Assembly (NCBI GenBank): GCA_027493525.1
Contig: JAOSKN010000003.1
Span: forward strand, 682,001-746,000
Origin: Planctomycetota bacterium
Lineage (GTDB): Bacteria; Planctomycetota; SZUA-567; H5-PLA8
Length of the DNA: 64,000 nucleotides
Direction of reading: 5' to 3'
In this document: piece by piece, positions 28,755 to 35,930 of the stretch
Layout of the letters: every line of letters starts with the position of its first letter
Numbering within the stretch: the first letter of the stretch is position 1
Translations under genes and position numbers: made by a program
Notes under the pieces: generated by a model
Seen by the model: the letters and a program-made list of their open reading frames with translations, nothing else
Told to the model about the DNA's origin: nothing
The model's database searches: none

Positions 28755-30686
28755 ATGCCTGAGACTCCCGCGATCTATCCCATGCTCATGGCCGGCGGCG
28801 CCTCCTCGAGGCTCTGGCCGGCCTCCGACCACCGCCGCCCCAAGTGGGACCTCCGCCTCTTCGGCCCTCAAAGCCTGCTCCAGGCGGCCTGGGAGCGCGC
28901 GAAATCGGTCGCCGAAGCCGGGCGCGGGCTGGTCGTCGCCGGGCAGGTTCACGAGCGCCCCATCCGCGATTCGCTGCCCGATCTGCCACAAGGGAACCTG
29001 CTCATCGAGCCCGCCCTGCGCGATACCGCCGCCGCCGTGGCCTACGCCGCGGGGTTCGTGCAGGCTCGCGATCCGGACGCCGTGCTGCTCGTGCTTCCCG
29101 GGGACCAGGTCATCTCGCCCGTCGCGCGCTTCGCGGAGATCGCCCGCACCGCCGCGCGTCTGGCCGCCGAGCGCCAGGCCCTGGTGACCTTCGGCATCGT
29201 CCCGCGTTATCCGGCCACCGGGTACGGTTACGTGCATCGCGGCGAGCCGGTCCCGCTCGAAGGCGCCGCCGCGCCGGTCTTCTGGGTCCGGGAGTTCAAG
29301 GAAAAGCCGGTCCTCGAGACCGCCGAGGCCTACGTGGCGTCCGGCGCATACTATTGGAACGCCGGGATCTTCGCCTTTCCCATGCGCGCGCTGCTGGAAA
29401 ACTTCGCCAGACAACTGCCTGCCCACGCCGAACTGATCCGCAGCCTCGCCGCGGCCTCTTCGCCCGAGGCCTGGCGCGAGACCGCCGCCAGCCTCTACCC
29501 CGGCTTGAAAAAGACCTCCATCGACTTCGGGATCATGGAGCACGCCGCGAAGATCGCCGTGGTGGCCTCCGACTTCGAGTGGGACGACATCGGTTCCTGG
29601 GGTTCGATCCGCGCGCACCTCCCCGCCGACCCGTCGGGCAACGCCGCGGGGCCGGGCGTGCATCTGGAGGCGCTGGAGTCCCGCGGCAACGTGGTCCTCG
29701 CCCCGCACCGCCGCGTGGCCCTCATCGGCGTCGAGAACCTCGGCATCGTCGACGACAAGGAAGGGCTCCTCGTCGTCGACCTGCGTAGCGACCAGCTCGT
29801 CAAGCAGATCGCGCAGAAGGCCCCCGAGGTGAAGCTCTTCGACATCCAGGCGCCGACCCAGGACCGCGGCATCGACGTGCTCATCGCCGAGCCGCCCGCG
29901 GTGACGTCCGAGACCGGCTTCCTCCTCGTCCTGCACGGACACGGCAACGCGCGCACGCAATACAAGGAAACCATGGTGCGCTGGGCCGCGCGCTACAACC
30001 TCGTCTGCGCCTCGCCCGAATACCGCGGCTCCGGCTACGACGCCAATCCCCAGACGGGGAAGGGGACCGTCGAACCCTACGACTTCTGCCACCTCCAACT
30101 GCTCGACGCCCTCAACGCCTACCGCGCCGCGCGCCTGAAGTACCCGCGGGCCGACGGGCGGCGCGCGATGGTCTGGGGCGGCAGCCAGGGCGGCATGCTG
30201 GCCATGCTCTGCGCCGAATTCGCGCCGGGCACCTTCGCCCTCTGTGTCAGCGCCTCGGGCGCCGCGTACGTGCGCCCCGAACGGATGCCCACCCTCGGGC
30301 CGCCCACCGGAGAGGCCGGCTTCGCGATCCGCGACACGCGCCGCTGGGTCGAGCGCGTCGTCTGCCCGGTCGTGCTGATGCACGGCACCGCCGACGAGAC
30401 CGTTCCCGACGCGCACACCCGCGAACTGGCCCGCGCGCTCCTCGAACACGGCAAGGACGTCGCCGTCCGCTTCGTCCACGGCGGCGACCACTTCCTGCGC
30501 CCGCATACGACCCGCCCCGACGTCACCGAAGAGCTGGCCGACGAGCCGCTCCGCCACGCCCGCCGCCAGACCGCCGACGACTTCGAACTCGGCAGCAGCT
30601 ACGACTTCAAGTGCCCCGGCGGCGTCGTCTTCCGCATCGACTTCTCCAGCGGCCTGGCGCGCTTCTCGCAAAAGGGCGGCGCGTGA
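28755..30686 (+). CDS. Mannose-1-phosphate guanylyltransferase fused to an alpha/beta hydrolase
   Basis: 643 residues in one uninterrupted frame. Residues 1 to about 370 are a sugar-nucleotide transferase of the ManC type: MAGGASSRLWPASDHRRPKW (a variant of GGxGTRLWPLSR...PK), VLLVLPGDQVI, FKEKP, SGAYYWNAGIFAF and SDFEWDDIGSWGS. It would make GDP-mannose or a related nucleotide sugar. From about 375 an alpha/beta hydrolase follows: LVLHGHGNARTQYK, the nucleophile VWGGSQGGMLA, the acid HGTADETVPD and the histidine HGGDHFLRP, a full triad. The join carries no sign of a lost stop. The pairing is unusual and could couple sugar activation with deacylation, or be a chance fusion. The stop overlaps the ruvX start by four bases. 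Confidence 0.85.
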   Translation: MPETPAIYPMLMAGGASSRLWPASDHRRPKWDLRLFGPQSLLQAAWERAKSVAEAGRGLVVAGQVHERPIRDSLPDLPQGNLLIEPALRDTAAAVAYAAGFVQARDPDAVLLVLPGDQVISPVARFAEIARTAARLAAERQALVTFGIVPRYPATGYGYVHRGEPVPLEGAAAPVFWVREFKEKPVLETAEAYVASGAYYWNAGIFAFPMRALLENFARQLPAHAELIRSLAAASSPEAWRETAASLYPGLKKTSIDFGIMEHAAKIAVVASDFEWDDIGSWGSIRAHLPADPSGNAAGPGVHLEALESRGNVVLAPHRRVALIGVENLGIVDDKEGLLVVDLRSDQLVKQIAQKAPEVKLFDIQAPTQDRGIDVLIAEPPAVTSETGFLLVLHGHGNARTQYKETMVRWAARYNLVCASPEYRGSGYDANPQTGKGTVEPYDFCHLQLLDALNAYRAARLKYPRADGRRAMVWGGSQGGMLAMLCAEFAPGTFALCVSASGAAYVRPERMPTLGPPTGEAGFAIRDTRRWVERVVCPVVLMHGTADETVPDAHTRELARALLEHGKDVAVRFVHGGDHFLRPHTTRPDVTEELADEPLRHARRQTADDFELGSSYDFKCPGGVVFRIDFSSGLARFSQKGGA

Positions 30687-31144
30687 ACGAGCCGCGCTTG
30701 CCGCCCGAGCCGCGCTTGCCGAAAGGCCCGCTCCTGGGCGTCGATCCCGGAACCAAGCGCGTCGGAATCGCCTCCGCGACCCTGCTCGGCACCGTCCACC
30801 CCGTCTGCTACCTCGACGCCGAGCCGCGCGACGCGCTCTTCCGGCGGATCAAGGCGCTCGCCGAAGACCGCCAGTGCGTGGGGCTCGTCGTGGGGCTCCC
30901 GATCGACATGAACGGCGGCGAAGGCAAAGCCGCGCAAGCCGCGCGCGCCTTCGGCGCGGAACTCGAGCGCTTCACCGGCCTGCCGGTGGCCTTCAGCGAC
31001 GAGCGCCTGACCAGCCACAGCGCGGAGAAGAAAGTGGGCGAGCTGGGCCTGACCCGCAAGAAAAGGAAAGCCCGCGTGGACGCCGTCGCCGCGGCGCTGC
31101 TGCTGGAGGGGTATCTGGCGGAGGGCGGAAACTCGGCGGAGTGA
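30683..31144 (+). CDS. ruvX: Putative pre-16S rRNA nuclease / Holliday junction resolvase-like YqgF
   Basis: 153 residues from GTG 30683, which overlaps the upstream stop as GTGA, a classic coupling arrangement. Family motifs: LLGVDPGTKRVGIASA with the catalytic Asp, GLVVGLPIDMNGGEG, LPVAFSDERLTSHSAE and RKARVDAVAAALLLEGYL. YqgF trims the 5' end of 16S rRNA in E. coli and has the RuvC-like nuclease fold. The first 15 residues contain a short duplicated PRLPPEPRLPKG and look dispensable. A good terminator follows at 31252. Confidence 0.92.
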   Translation: MNEPRLPPEPRLPKGPLLGVDPGTKRVGIASATLLGTVHPVCYLDAEPRDALFRRIKALAEDRQCVGLVVGLPIDMNGGEGKAAQAARAFGAELERFTGLPVAFSDERLTSHSAEKKVGELGLTRKKRKARVDAVAAALLLEGYLAEGGNSAE

Positions 31145-31251
31145 CGGTTGGGCCGCCGGGCTCCTGATGGAGAAGGCATGCCTCAGCAACTTGTAACGGT
31201 AGTCTCCGTGGCGGAGATCGCGCCGCCGTAGCGCCGGCGTCCTCGCCGGCT

Positions 31252-31281
31252 CGCGTGGGCGTCCCGCCCGCGCGTCTTTTT
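31252..31281 (+). terminator. Rho-independent terminator after ruvX
   Basis: Stem CGCGTGGGCG (31252-31261), loop TCC, CGCCCGCGCG (31265-31274), with one G-T wobble, followed by TCTTTTT. It lies 108 bases after the ruvX stop, the only gene end it can serve on this strand. Confidence 0.65.
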
Positions 31282-31312
31282 CGTTCCCCCGCACCGCGAG
31301 CATCCCGCCGCC

Positions 31313-31421
31313 GTGCCACGGGTCGGTACTCCGCCCCGTGCCACTCGGCGGATTCACGTCCGCGTCCATTCCGCGCCACGCAGGCCGCGCAGCACGGGGC
31401 GGCTGCGCCGACCCGTGGCAC
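31313..31421. repeat. BIME-like pair of inverted CCACGGGTCGG elements
   Basis: GTGCCACGGGTCGG at 31313, extending to 31341, is repeated as its reverse complement at 31392-31421 (ending CCGACCCGTGGCAC), differing only in a few central bases. Each copy alone can fold through CACGGG/CCCGTG. A third diverged copy is at 46851-46888. The layout resembles paired REP elements in a convergent gap. Confidence 0.75.
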
Positions 31422-31452
31422 TCGGACCCGCGGCACGCAGTCCCGAGTCACG

Positions 31453-32466
31453 TTACGACCACGGCTTCAGCAGGACCTTCCCGCATTGGCCGGAAGCCTG
31501 GACCTCCCACGCTTCCTGTATCTTTGACATGGGAAAGGTGTGCGTGATCAGCTTATCGAGCGCCGCGCCGCAGTCCTGGATCATGCGCATCAGTTTCGGC
31601 GCGTCGCCGAGGTTGTAGTGCCACTGCCCGTGCAGGCTCAGGCCTTTCTGCAGGATCAGCTTCGAGACCGGCACCGTCAGCTCGCCCGATTGCGCGACGA
31701 AGCAGAGCTGCCCGCGGCGGCGCAGCGCCTCCAGGCAGAGGAGTTGCGCGGACGGGACGCCGGCGCAGTCGATGGCCGCGTCCGCGCCGCGCCCGTCCGT
31801 CCGCGCGCGGAGCTGCTCGGCGAGGTCCTTCGCGCCCGGATCAAGCACCTCCGCGCCGAGTTCACGCGCGAGCTTCGCGCGGTACGGGTTGCTCTCGATT
31901 CCGATCACGCGCGCGCCGCGGTGGCGGCCGTTGACGACCGCGCCGAGGCCCACCGGTCCCAGGCCCGTGACCAGCAAGGTGTCCATCGCGCCGACGCGCA
32001 TGCGCTCGCACGCGCCGAAGCTCGGCCCCAGCGCGCAGCAGGCCATGCTCGCGTGCTCGTACGAGACGCCGCCGGGGATCGGGATCAACAGCCAGTCGGG
32101 CTTGAGCAGGTACTGCGCCATCGTCGCCGTGCCGGCTTTGGAACCGGTCCGCTTCGCGATGTCGCGGTTGTGCTGGCAGTGGATGTACTCTCCTTGCAGG
32201 CAGAGCGCGCAGCGGCCGCACGGATACTGCGGCATGACGACCACGCGCTGCCCGGCGTCCACGCGCCCGGGCTGCGCGAGCGCGGCGACCTCGCCCGCGG
32301 CCTCGTGCCCGTGGCAATCTCCAGGTTTGCCCTCGATGAAGGTCTTGTATTCGGTGCACATCGGCGCGACGTGGACCTTGACCAGGACGAGGTCTTCGAC
32401 GGGCTTGGGGTCGGGGACGTCGGCCAGGCCGGCTTCGCGCGGTCCGAGGATGGCGGCGGTCTTCAT
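31453..32466 (-). CDS. Zinc-dependent alcohol dehydrogenase family (MDR) oxidoreductase
   Basis: 337 residues, a standard medium-chain dehydrogenase. Catalytic zinc ligands are seen in MCTEYKTFIEG (Cys) and DCHGHEAAGEV (GHE motif); the structural zinc cysteines are in QYPCGRCALCLQGEYIHCQH; the Rossmann motif is VTGLGPVGLGAVV. It oxidises a polyol or alcohol with NAD(P), likely in sugar metabolism, as for sorbitol- or threonine-dehydrogenase relatives. It is preceded on the same strand by the beta-helix gene 93 bases upstream, with CCGGAATCC repeats in between. The two may act on one carbohydrate. Confidence 0.92.
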   Translation of the reverse strand: MKTAAILGPREAGLADVPDPKPVEDLVLVKVHVAPMCTEYKTFIEGKPGDCHGHEAAGEVAALAQPGRVDAGQRVVVMPQYPCGRCALCLQGEYIHCQHNRDIAKRTGSKAGTATMAQYLLKPDWLLIPIPGGVSYEHASMACCALGPSFGACERMRVGAMDTLLVTGLGPVGLGAVVNGRHRGARVIGIESNPYRAKLARELGAEVLDPGAKDLAEQLRARTDGRGADAAIDCAGVPSAQLLCLEALRRRGQLCFVAQSGELTVPVSKLILQKGLSLHGQWHYNLGDAPKLMRMIQDCGAALDKLITHTFPMSKIQEAWEVQASGQCGKVLLKPWS

Positions 32467-32480
32467 GGGGACTCCTGAAC

Positions 32481-32560
32481 GGCGGGAATCCGGGGGCCGG
32501 ACGCCGGGACTGAGGAATTCTTCTCTTTTTCCGGAATCCGGATACCGGTTCCCGGATCCC
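32481..32560. repeat. CCGGAATCC word repeats between two minus-strand genes
   Basis: Two clusters (about 32481-32510 and 32531-32560) of words such as GGGAATCCGG, CCGGACGCCGGGA, CCGGAATCCGGATACCGG and TTCCCGGATCC. They are largely mutual inverted copies. The second cluster starts directly at the TAG of the beta-helix gene (32560-32562). Confidence 0.65.
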
Positions 32561-33849
32561 TATGCTCTTTGCACCTTTACGCTCACGTTGCGGAACTCGT
32601 TGCCTTCCTCGATGAAGTGCTTGGCGTTGGGTCCGAGCAGAATGCCGACGCCGGGACCGGGCTTGTCCACCTCGCGTCCGATGACGTTCCCGCGGAAGAC
32701 GAGATCGTGGGCGTGGCCCAGGACGTGCACGGCGGCGGGGGCCTCCTTCGCGCCGTTGTCGAGAATCGCGTTCCGCTCGAAGACGTTGCGGTGCGCGCCC
32801 ATCGGTTCGCTCTCGTTGCGAAAGAGCACGCCGCAGCCGCCGTTGGCCGCGATGGTGTTCCCCATGAACAGATTGTCGGTGTCCTTGTGCCCGATGGAGA
32901 TGCCGTGCCCGCCGTTGGCGCGGATCTCGTTCCGCTCGAAGCGCCCGTGCTTGACGCGCCAGCAGACGAAGAGCCCGTCGCCGCCGTTGCCGATGCTGCG
33001 ATTGTCGAGCAGCACCGGGTGCTGGGAGCCGCTGCCCGGATGGAGTCCCAGCGCGGCGCAGGCCTCCACGCGGCAGCGTTCGATCCGTACGTCGTTGGAA
33101 ACCTGGAAGCTGATCCCGTCGCCCTGATAGGCCCGGACGACGCAATCGCGGATCGCCATGCGCTCGCACTCGAAGAAATAAATCCCCCCGCCGCGGCAGC
33201 CGTTGAGCGGCTGCGCCTGGGCTTTGTTGCCGTCGAGGCTCAGGTCGCGAACCTCCGCGTCGCGCGCGCCCCAGGCGCCGATGAGCGGAAAGGTCAGGCG
33301 CGCGGAGGCTTCCTGCGCGACCATGTAATCGTAGTAGAGCGGGGTGGAGATCAGGAACGCGCGCGGGTCATCCGGCGCGCGCGCCGTCAGCGTGGCGGTC
33401 GTGACGCCGAAGCCGCCACTCATGCGCTTGTCCTGGATGGAGATCCCGTCGCCCACGCGGAAGCCGTCGGGCTCGGCCAGCGTCACGCGCCGTTCGTTGC
33501 AGTCGCCGTCGAGGACCAGTTGCGTCTCAAGGCCCGCGCACGCGACGAGTTCCGTCTTTCCGGGCGTGCCGGCGAGACGCACGCGGTTGCGAAGGGTCAC
33601 GGCGTTGCGCAGTTCGAAGCGCCCCGGCCCGAGCAGCACCGTTCCGCCCCCCAACCCCGCAACGTAATCCACCGCGGCCTGGATCGCGAGGTGGCTACCG
33701 CCGCGCAGGTCGCCTTGATCCAGTCCCACGCGCAGTAGCGGGCCGTGATCCAGCCGTTCCATGGCCTCCGGATCGAATGGGCCGTCCGCCGCGTCCCGCG
33801 CCCGGTCGGGCCGCAGGTTCCAGTAGCCCAGCGCCGCCTTTTCGTCCAT
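32560..33849 (-). CDS. Right-handed beta-helix repeat protein without signal peptide
   Basis: 429 residues. After an N-terminal region (MDEKAALGYWNLRPDRARDA) the Pectate_lyase_3-like entry HLAIQAAVDYVAGLGGGTVL is followed by about ten beta-helix coils with recurring N-G-D turns: GISFQVSNDVRIERCRVEAC, LLDNRSIGNGGDGLFVCW, RFERNEIRANGGHGISIGHK, NLFMGNTIAANGGCGVLF. Proteins of this kind are polysaccharide lyases, epimerases or hydrolases. No signal sequence precedes the helix, unlike the paralogue at 8.6 kb, so a cytoplasmic role or an unusual export route is implied. It lies upstream of the alcohol dehydrogenase on the same strand. Confidence 0.85.
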   Translation of the reverse strand: MDEKAALGYWNLRPDRARDAADGPFDPEAMERLDHGPLLRVGLDQGDLRGGSHLAIQAAVDYVAGLGGGTVLLGPGRFELRNAVTLRNRVRLAGTPGKTELVACAGLETQLVLDGDCNERRVTLAEPDGFRVGDGISIQDKRMSGGFGVTTATLTARAPDDPRAFLISTPLYYDYMVAQEASARLTFPLIGAWGARDAEVRDLSLDGNKAQAQPLNGCRGGGIYFFECERMAIRDCVVRAYQGDGISFQVSNDVRIERCRVEACAALGLHPGSGSQHPVLLDNRSIGNGGDGLFVCWRVKHGRFERNEIRANGGHGISIGHKDTDNLFMGNTIAANGGCGVLFRNESEPMGAHRNVFERNAILDNGAKEAPAAVHVLGHAHDLVFRGNVIGREVDKPGPGVGILLGPNAKHFIEEGNEFRNVSVKVQRA

Positions 33850-33904
33850 GGAGGAGATCCTCGATTCGAGAAGCTGCCGCCGTGCGGGCCGCAGCTTGAA
33901 ACCC

Positions 33905-34017
33905 GAGTTTGAAACGTGAAGGGCAAAAACGAAAAACGCAAAACCAAAACCTAACCTGAATGCACGGCTCCGCGTTGGGTCTCATTACGTGTTGCGTTTT
34001 ACGCTTTACGTTTTGCG
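33905..34017. repeat. Inverted pair of ACGTAAAACG word repeats
   Basis: Plus-strand words TTTGAAACGTGAAGGGCAAA, then AACGAAAAACGCAAAACC at 33905-33950, face TTACGTGTTGCGTTTTACGC and CTTTACGTTTTGCG at 33985-34017. The second cluster begins 19 bases after the stop of the Hcp-like gene in its own direction. Both are much richer in A/T than the genes around them. Confidence 0.65.
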
Positions 34018-34036
34018 ATTTCGATCTGCTCGGCGC

Positions 34037-34549
34037 CTACTTCTCCAGCGTGTACGCCGTATTCCCCGTTTCGCTCTTCAATTCCAGCGACTCGTAATCG
34101 ACACTGACCGTCTCCAGGGGCCGGCCTTCGGACTTCTCGTCGGCGAAGACGTCCACCGAGGTGACGGTGACGTTGCGGAGGGTTAGGGAGAAAACGAGCT
34201 TGTCGCGCTTGCCCCCGGGGCCGCGTAGACGTGGATCGAGACGGTACGGACCTTCGAGCCTTCGGCGACGAGTTTGGCGATGCCCGGGGTGGCGCGGTCC
34301 ACGGCCTTTACAAAACTGGAGCGAATGCGGGCGCTTCTCGATGCCCAGTTTGCTGATGAAGGACTTGGAGGCCGAGCGCTCCAGGCGGTACTCGAGCTTC
34401 TCGGCGAGGATCGCGCCCTCGAAGCCCTTCTCCGCGATTTCGCCGGTGACGCCTTCCATGGTGACGAGAACCTGCATCGGCTCGGCGGCGCGGGCGGCGA
34501 CGCAGGCGCAGGCGAGGCAGAGAATCAACGTGGGCCTTGGGAATCGCAT
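34037..34549 (-). CDS. Exported Hcp-like (type VI tube protein fold) protein, two compensating frame breaks
   Basis: 170 codons. The signal peptide (MRFPRPTLILCLACACVAAR) is followed by MQVLVTMEGVTGEIAEKGFE and, at the end, KLVFSLTLRNVTVTSVDVF and ETVSVDYESLELK, which match the Hcp fold. The middle as written (CKGRGPRHPGHRQTRRRR) is not Hcp-like. In the next frame the same bases read FVKAVDRATPGIAKLVAEG and SKVRTVSIHVYAAPG, exactly the missing Hcp segment. The frame is lost at the four-base run 34312-34315 (one base too many) and regained at the five-base run 34212-34216 (one too few). So the true protein is a full Hcp domain. Hcp is normally exported through its own type VI machine; a Sec signal and no type VI genes nearby suggest a different use. 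Confidence 0.8.
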   Translation of the reverse strand: MRFPRPTLILCLACACVAARAAEPMQVLVTMEGVTGEIAEKGFEGAILAEKLEYRLERSASKSFISKLGIEKRPHSLQFCKGRGPRHPGHRQTRRRRLEGPYRLDPRLRGPGGKRDKLVFSLTLRNVTVTSVDVFADEKSEGRPLETVSVDYESLELKSETGNTAYTLEK

Positions 34550-34594
34550 GGGGCACCCCTTTCGAGTTCGCGGCGATCCTGGGCGCGCCTCATC

Positions 34595-34620
34595 CTAGAG
34601 CATCTTCGCAAATGCTCTAG
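34595..34620. repeat. Perfect palindrome between divergent genes
   Basis: CTAGAGCAT (34595-34603), eight-base spacer CTTCGCAA, ATGCTCTAG (34612-34620): nine perfect pairs, in the gap between the Hcp-like gene and the RsbW-like gene. It could be an operator for a dimeric regulator, or a bidirectional hairpin. No T tract follows on either strand. Confidence 0.6.
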
Positions 34621-34804
34621 TTCCGGCGCGCGGCGCCGTCCACCGTCTCCGGGGAGCCGGGGCCAGCGCCGGGGGCCAATCCACGAAACGCAATATCACC
34701 TGTGCTGCACGTCGAAATGCCATGGCGGGGATTGCCGGCCCAAGACGCATTCCGTTAGGATGGCCGCGCAAGGGGGCGGGAGCTTGGCGCGGGTTCAAGC
34801 CGAC

Positions 34805-35263
34805 ATGGCGGAAGGTACATCCAGACTCGAGTGCCAGCGCGCGCCGGACGCTTCGCGGCTGGTGGCCTTCTTCTCGCCCAGCGGCGAAGACCTTCGCGAA
34901 CGGATCGTGGCCGCGGCGGAAGTCGAACTGCTCGCGCGCGGCTTCAAACTCAAGCGCGTGGATCAGTTCAAGATCGCCTTGCGCGAGCTGATGGAGAACG
35001 CGCTGGAGCACGGCTGCCGGGATCGCCCCGAAGCGGTCGTGCGGGTGGAATGCCGGATCGCCGACCGCGAGGCCACCATGGTCGTGATCGACGACGGGCC
35101 GGGCTTCGATTTCCAAACCACCGTGAAGAAAGAAGAGACCGTCTACCTGCGCCCTCAGAACCGTGGGCGCGGCCTGCTCCTCGTCGCCCGCATCGGGCGC
35201 GTGGTGCGCTTCGAGACCAACGGCGGCACGCGCGCCGAGGTCGTCGTCGCCGCGGAAGAGTAA
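34805..35263 (+). CDS. RsbW-like anti-sigma factor kinase (HATPase_c)
   Basis: 152 residues from ATG 34805; an ATG at 34760 is possible but adds unlike residues. It is a GHKL ATPase: the N box is FKIALRELMENALEHGC, the G1 box is MVVIDDGPGFDF and the G2 region is RPQNRGRGLLLVARIG. There is no dimerisation histidine, as expected for serine kinases that phosphorylate STAS antagonists and hold a sigma factor or other partner. A STAS protein is encoded head-on, its stop 125 bases away. A partner-switching module is the natural reading; no receiver or PP2C phosphatase gene is next to it. Confidence 0.88.
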   Translation: MAEGTSRLECQRAPDASRLVAFFSPSGEDLRERIVAAAEVELLARGFKLKRVDQFKIALRELMENALEHGCRDRPEAVVRVECRIADREATMVVIDDGPGFDFQTTVKKEETVYLRPQNRGRGLLLVARIGRVVRFETNGGTRAEVVVAAEE

Positions 35264-35269
35264 CTTCGA

Positions 35270-35303
35270 TTAAACCACGGAGACACGGAGTCACGGAGAA
35301 AAG
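35270..35303 (+). repeat. CCACGGAG post-stop repeat, best-preserved copy
   Basis: TTAAACCACGGAG, ACACGGAG, TCACGGAGAAAAG: three units of eight bases, starting 7 bases after the stop of the RsbW-like gene and in its direction. This copy best shows the family consensus. Confidence 0.8.
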
Positions 35304-35388
35304 CCGGATGCAACGGCGGTTAGACTAGCTCCACTGCGCCCTCAGCGCGGCACGAAATACGCATAACAGATGAGAGCATGAGGCCGTT

Positions 35389-35745
35389 CTAGGCCTTGCC
35401 CGACTCGACCAGTTCCAGCGCCTGCTCCAGGTTGGCCGCGACGGGGACCAGTTCCAGAAGCCCGATCACGCGCATCGACTCGAAGACCTCGCCCTGCGGC
35501 GCGATCAGGATCAGATGGGTGTCCTTCTTGTCGAGGACCCCGCTGCACGCGAAGAGCACGCCCATGCCCCAGCTCGTGATGGAGGCGATCTTCGAGCACT
35601 CGATCAGGAGCGCCTTGGGCAGCTTGCGCGCTTCTTCCTGCACGCGCTTTTCCCAAAGCTCCACCGACTGCATGTTGACCATCCCGTCGGCGCGAATCAG
35701 GGTCACGCCGGGGCGGGGCGATTCGACGGTCAGTTGAAGATCCAT
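35389..35745 (-). CDS. STAS-domain anti-sigma factor antagonist
   Basis: 118 residues, a single STAS domain. The strand TLIRADGMVNMQSVELWEKR is followed by ALLIECSKIASITSWGMGVL, in which the loop Ser or Thr (about 57-58) is the expected phosphorylation site, and by LILIAPQGEVFESMRVIGL. It should be the partner of the RsbW-like kinase encoded convergently. It differs from the STAS protein at 17.1 kb in having SITSWG instead of SSSGLAS. The 185-base gap upstream holds a short CGGATAC-type word but no clear promoter. Confidence 0.88.
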   Translation of the reverse strand: MDLQLTVESPRPGVTLIRADGMVNMQSVELWEKRVQEEARKLPKALLIECSKIASITSWGMGVLFACSGVLDKKDTHLILIAPQGEVFESMRVIGLLELVPVAANLEQALELVESGKA

Positions 35746-35930
35746 GGCGGGGGCCTTTCGGCGAGGTTCACGATTGAATACCGGATACGCGGAATGGAGT
35801 CTAAGCGGCCTCTCGGTGCGCTTTCAAGTATCTGCTTGGCCCTTTTGACCGTGCGCTTCGTCGTTCGCTCGTTGTAGCGGTTCGAGTCGCCGCGAGTGCT
35901 GGCGCCAGCGGGAAGTTAAGGCGGCGCCCG

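Larger units (their letters stand above)
31145..31452. other. 308-base convergent gap made of palindromic elements
   Basis: The gap between ruvX and the minus-strand dehydrogenase holds no gene. From left to right it carries a GCCGGCGTCCTCGCCGGC hairpin (about 31233-31250), a terminator (31252-31281) and a pair of inverted CCACGGGTCGG elements (31313-31341 and 31392-31421). Confidence 0.75.

Noticed and set aside
34037..34549. Evidence of a type VI secretion system
   Set aside because: Only an Hcp-fold domain with a Sec signal is present; no sheath, baseplate or VgrG gene is seen.
35877..35916. A tRNA-like T-arm (GGTTCGAGTC) ending near GCCA
   Set aside because: No acceptor, D or anticodon stem can be folded around it.
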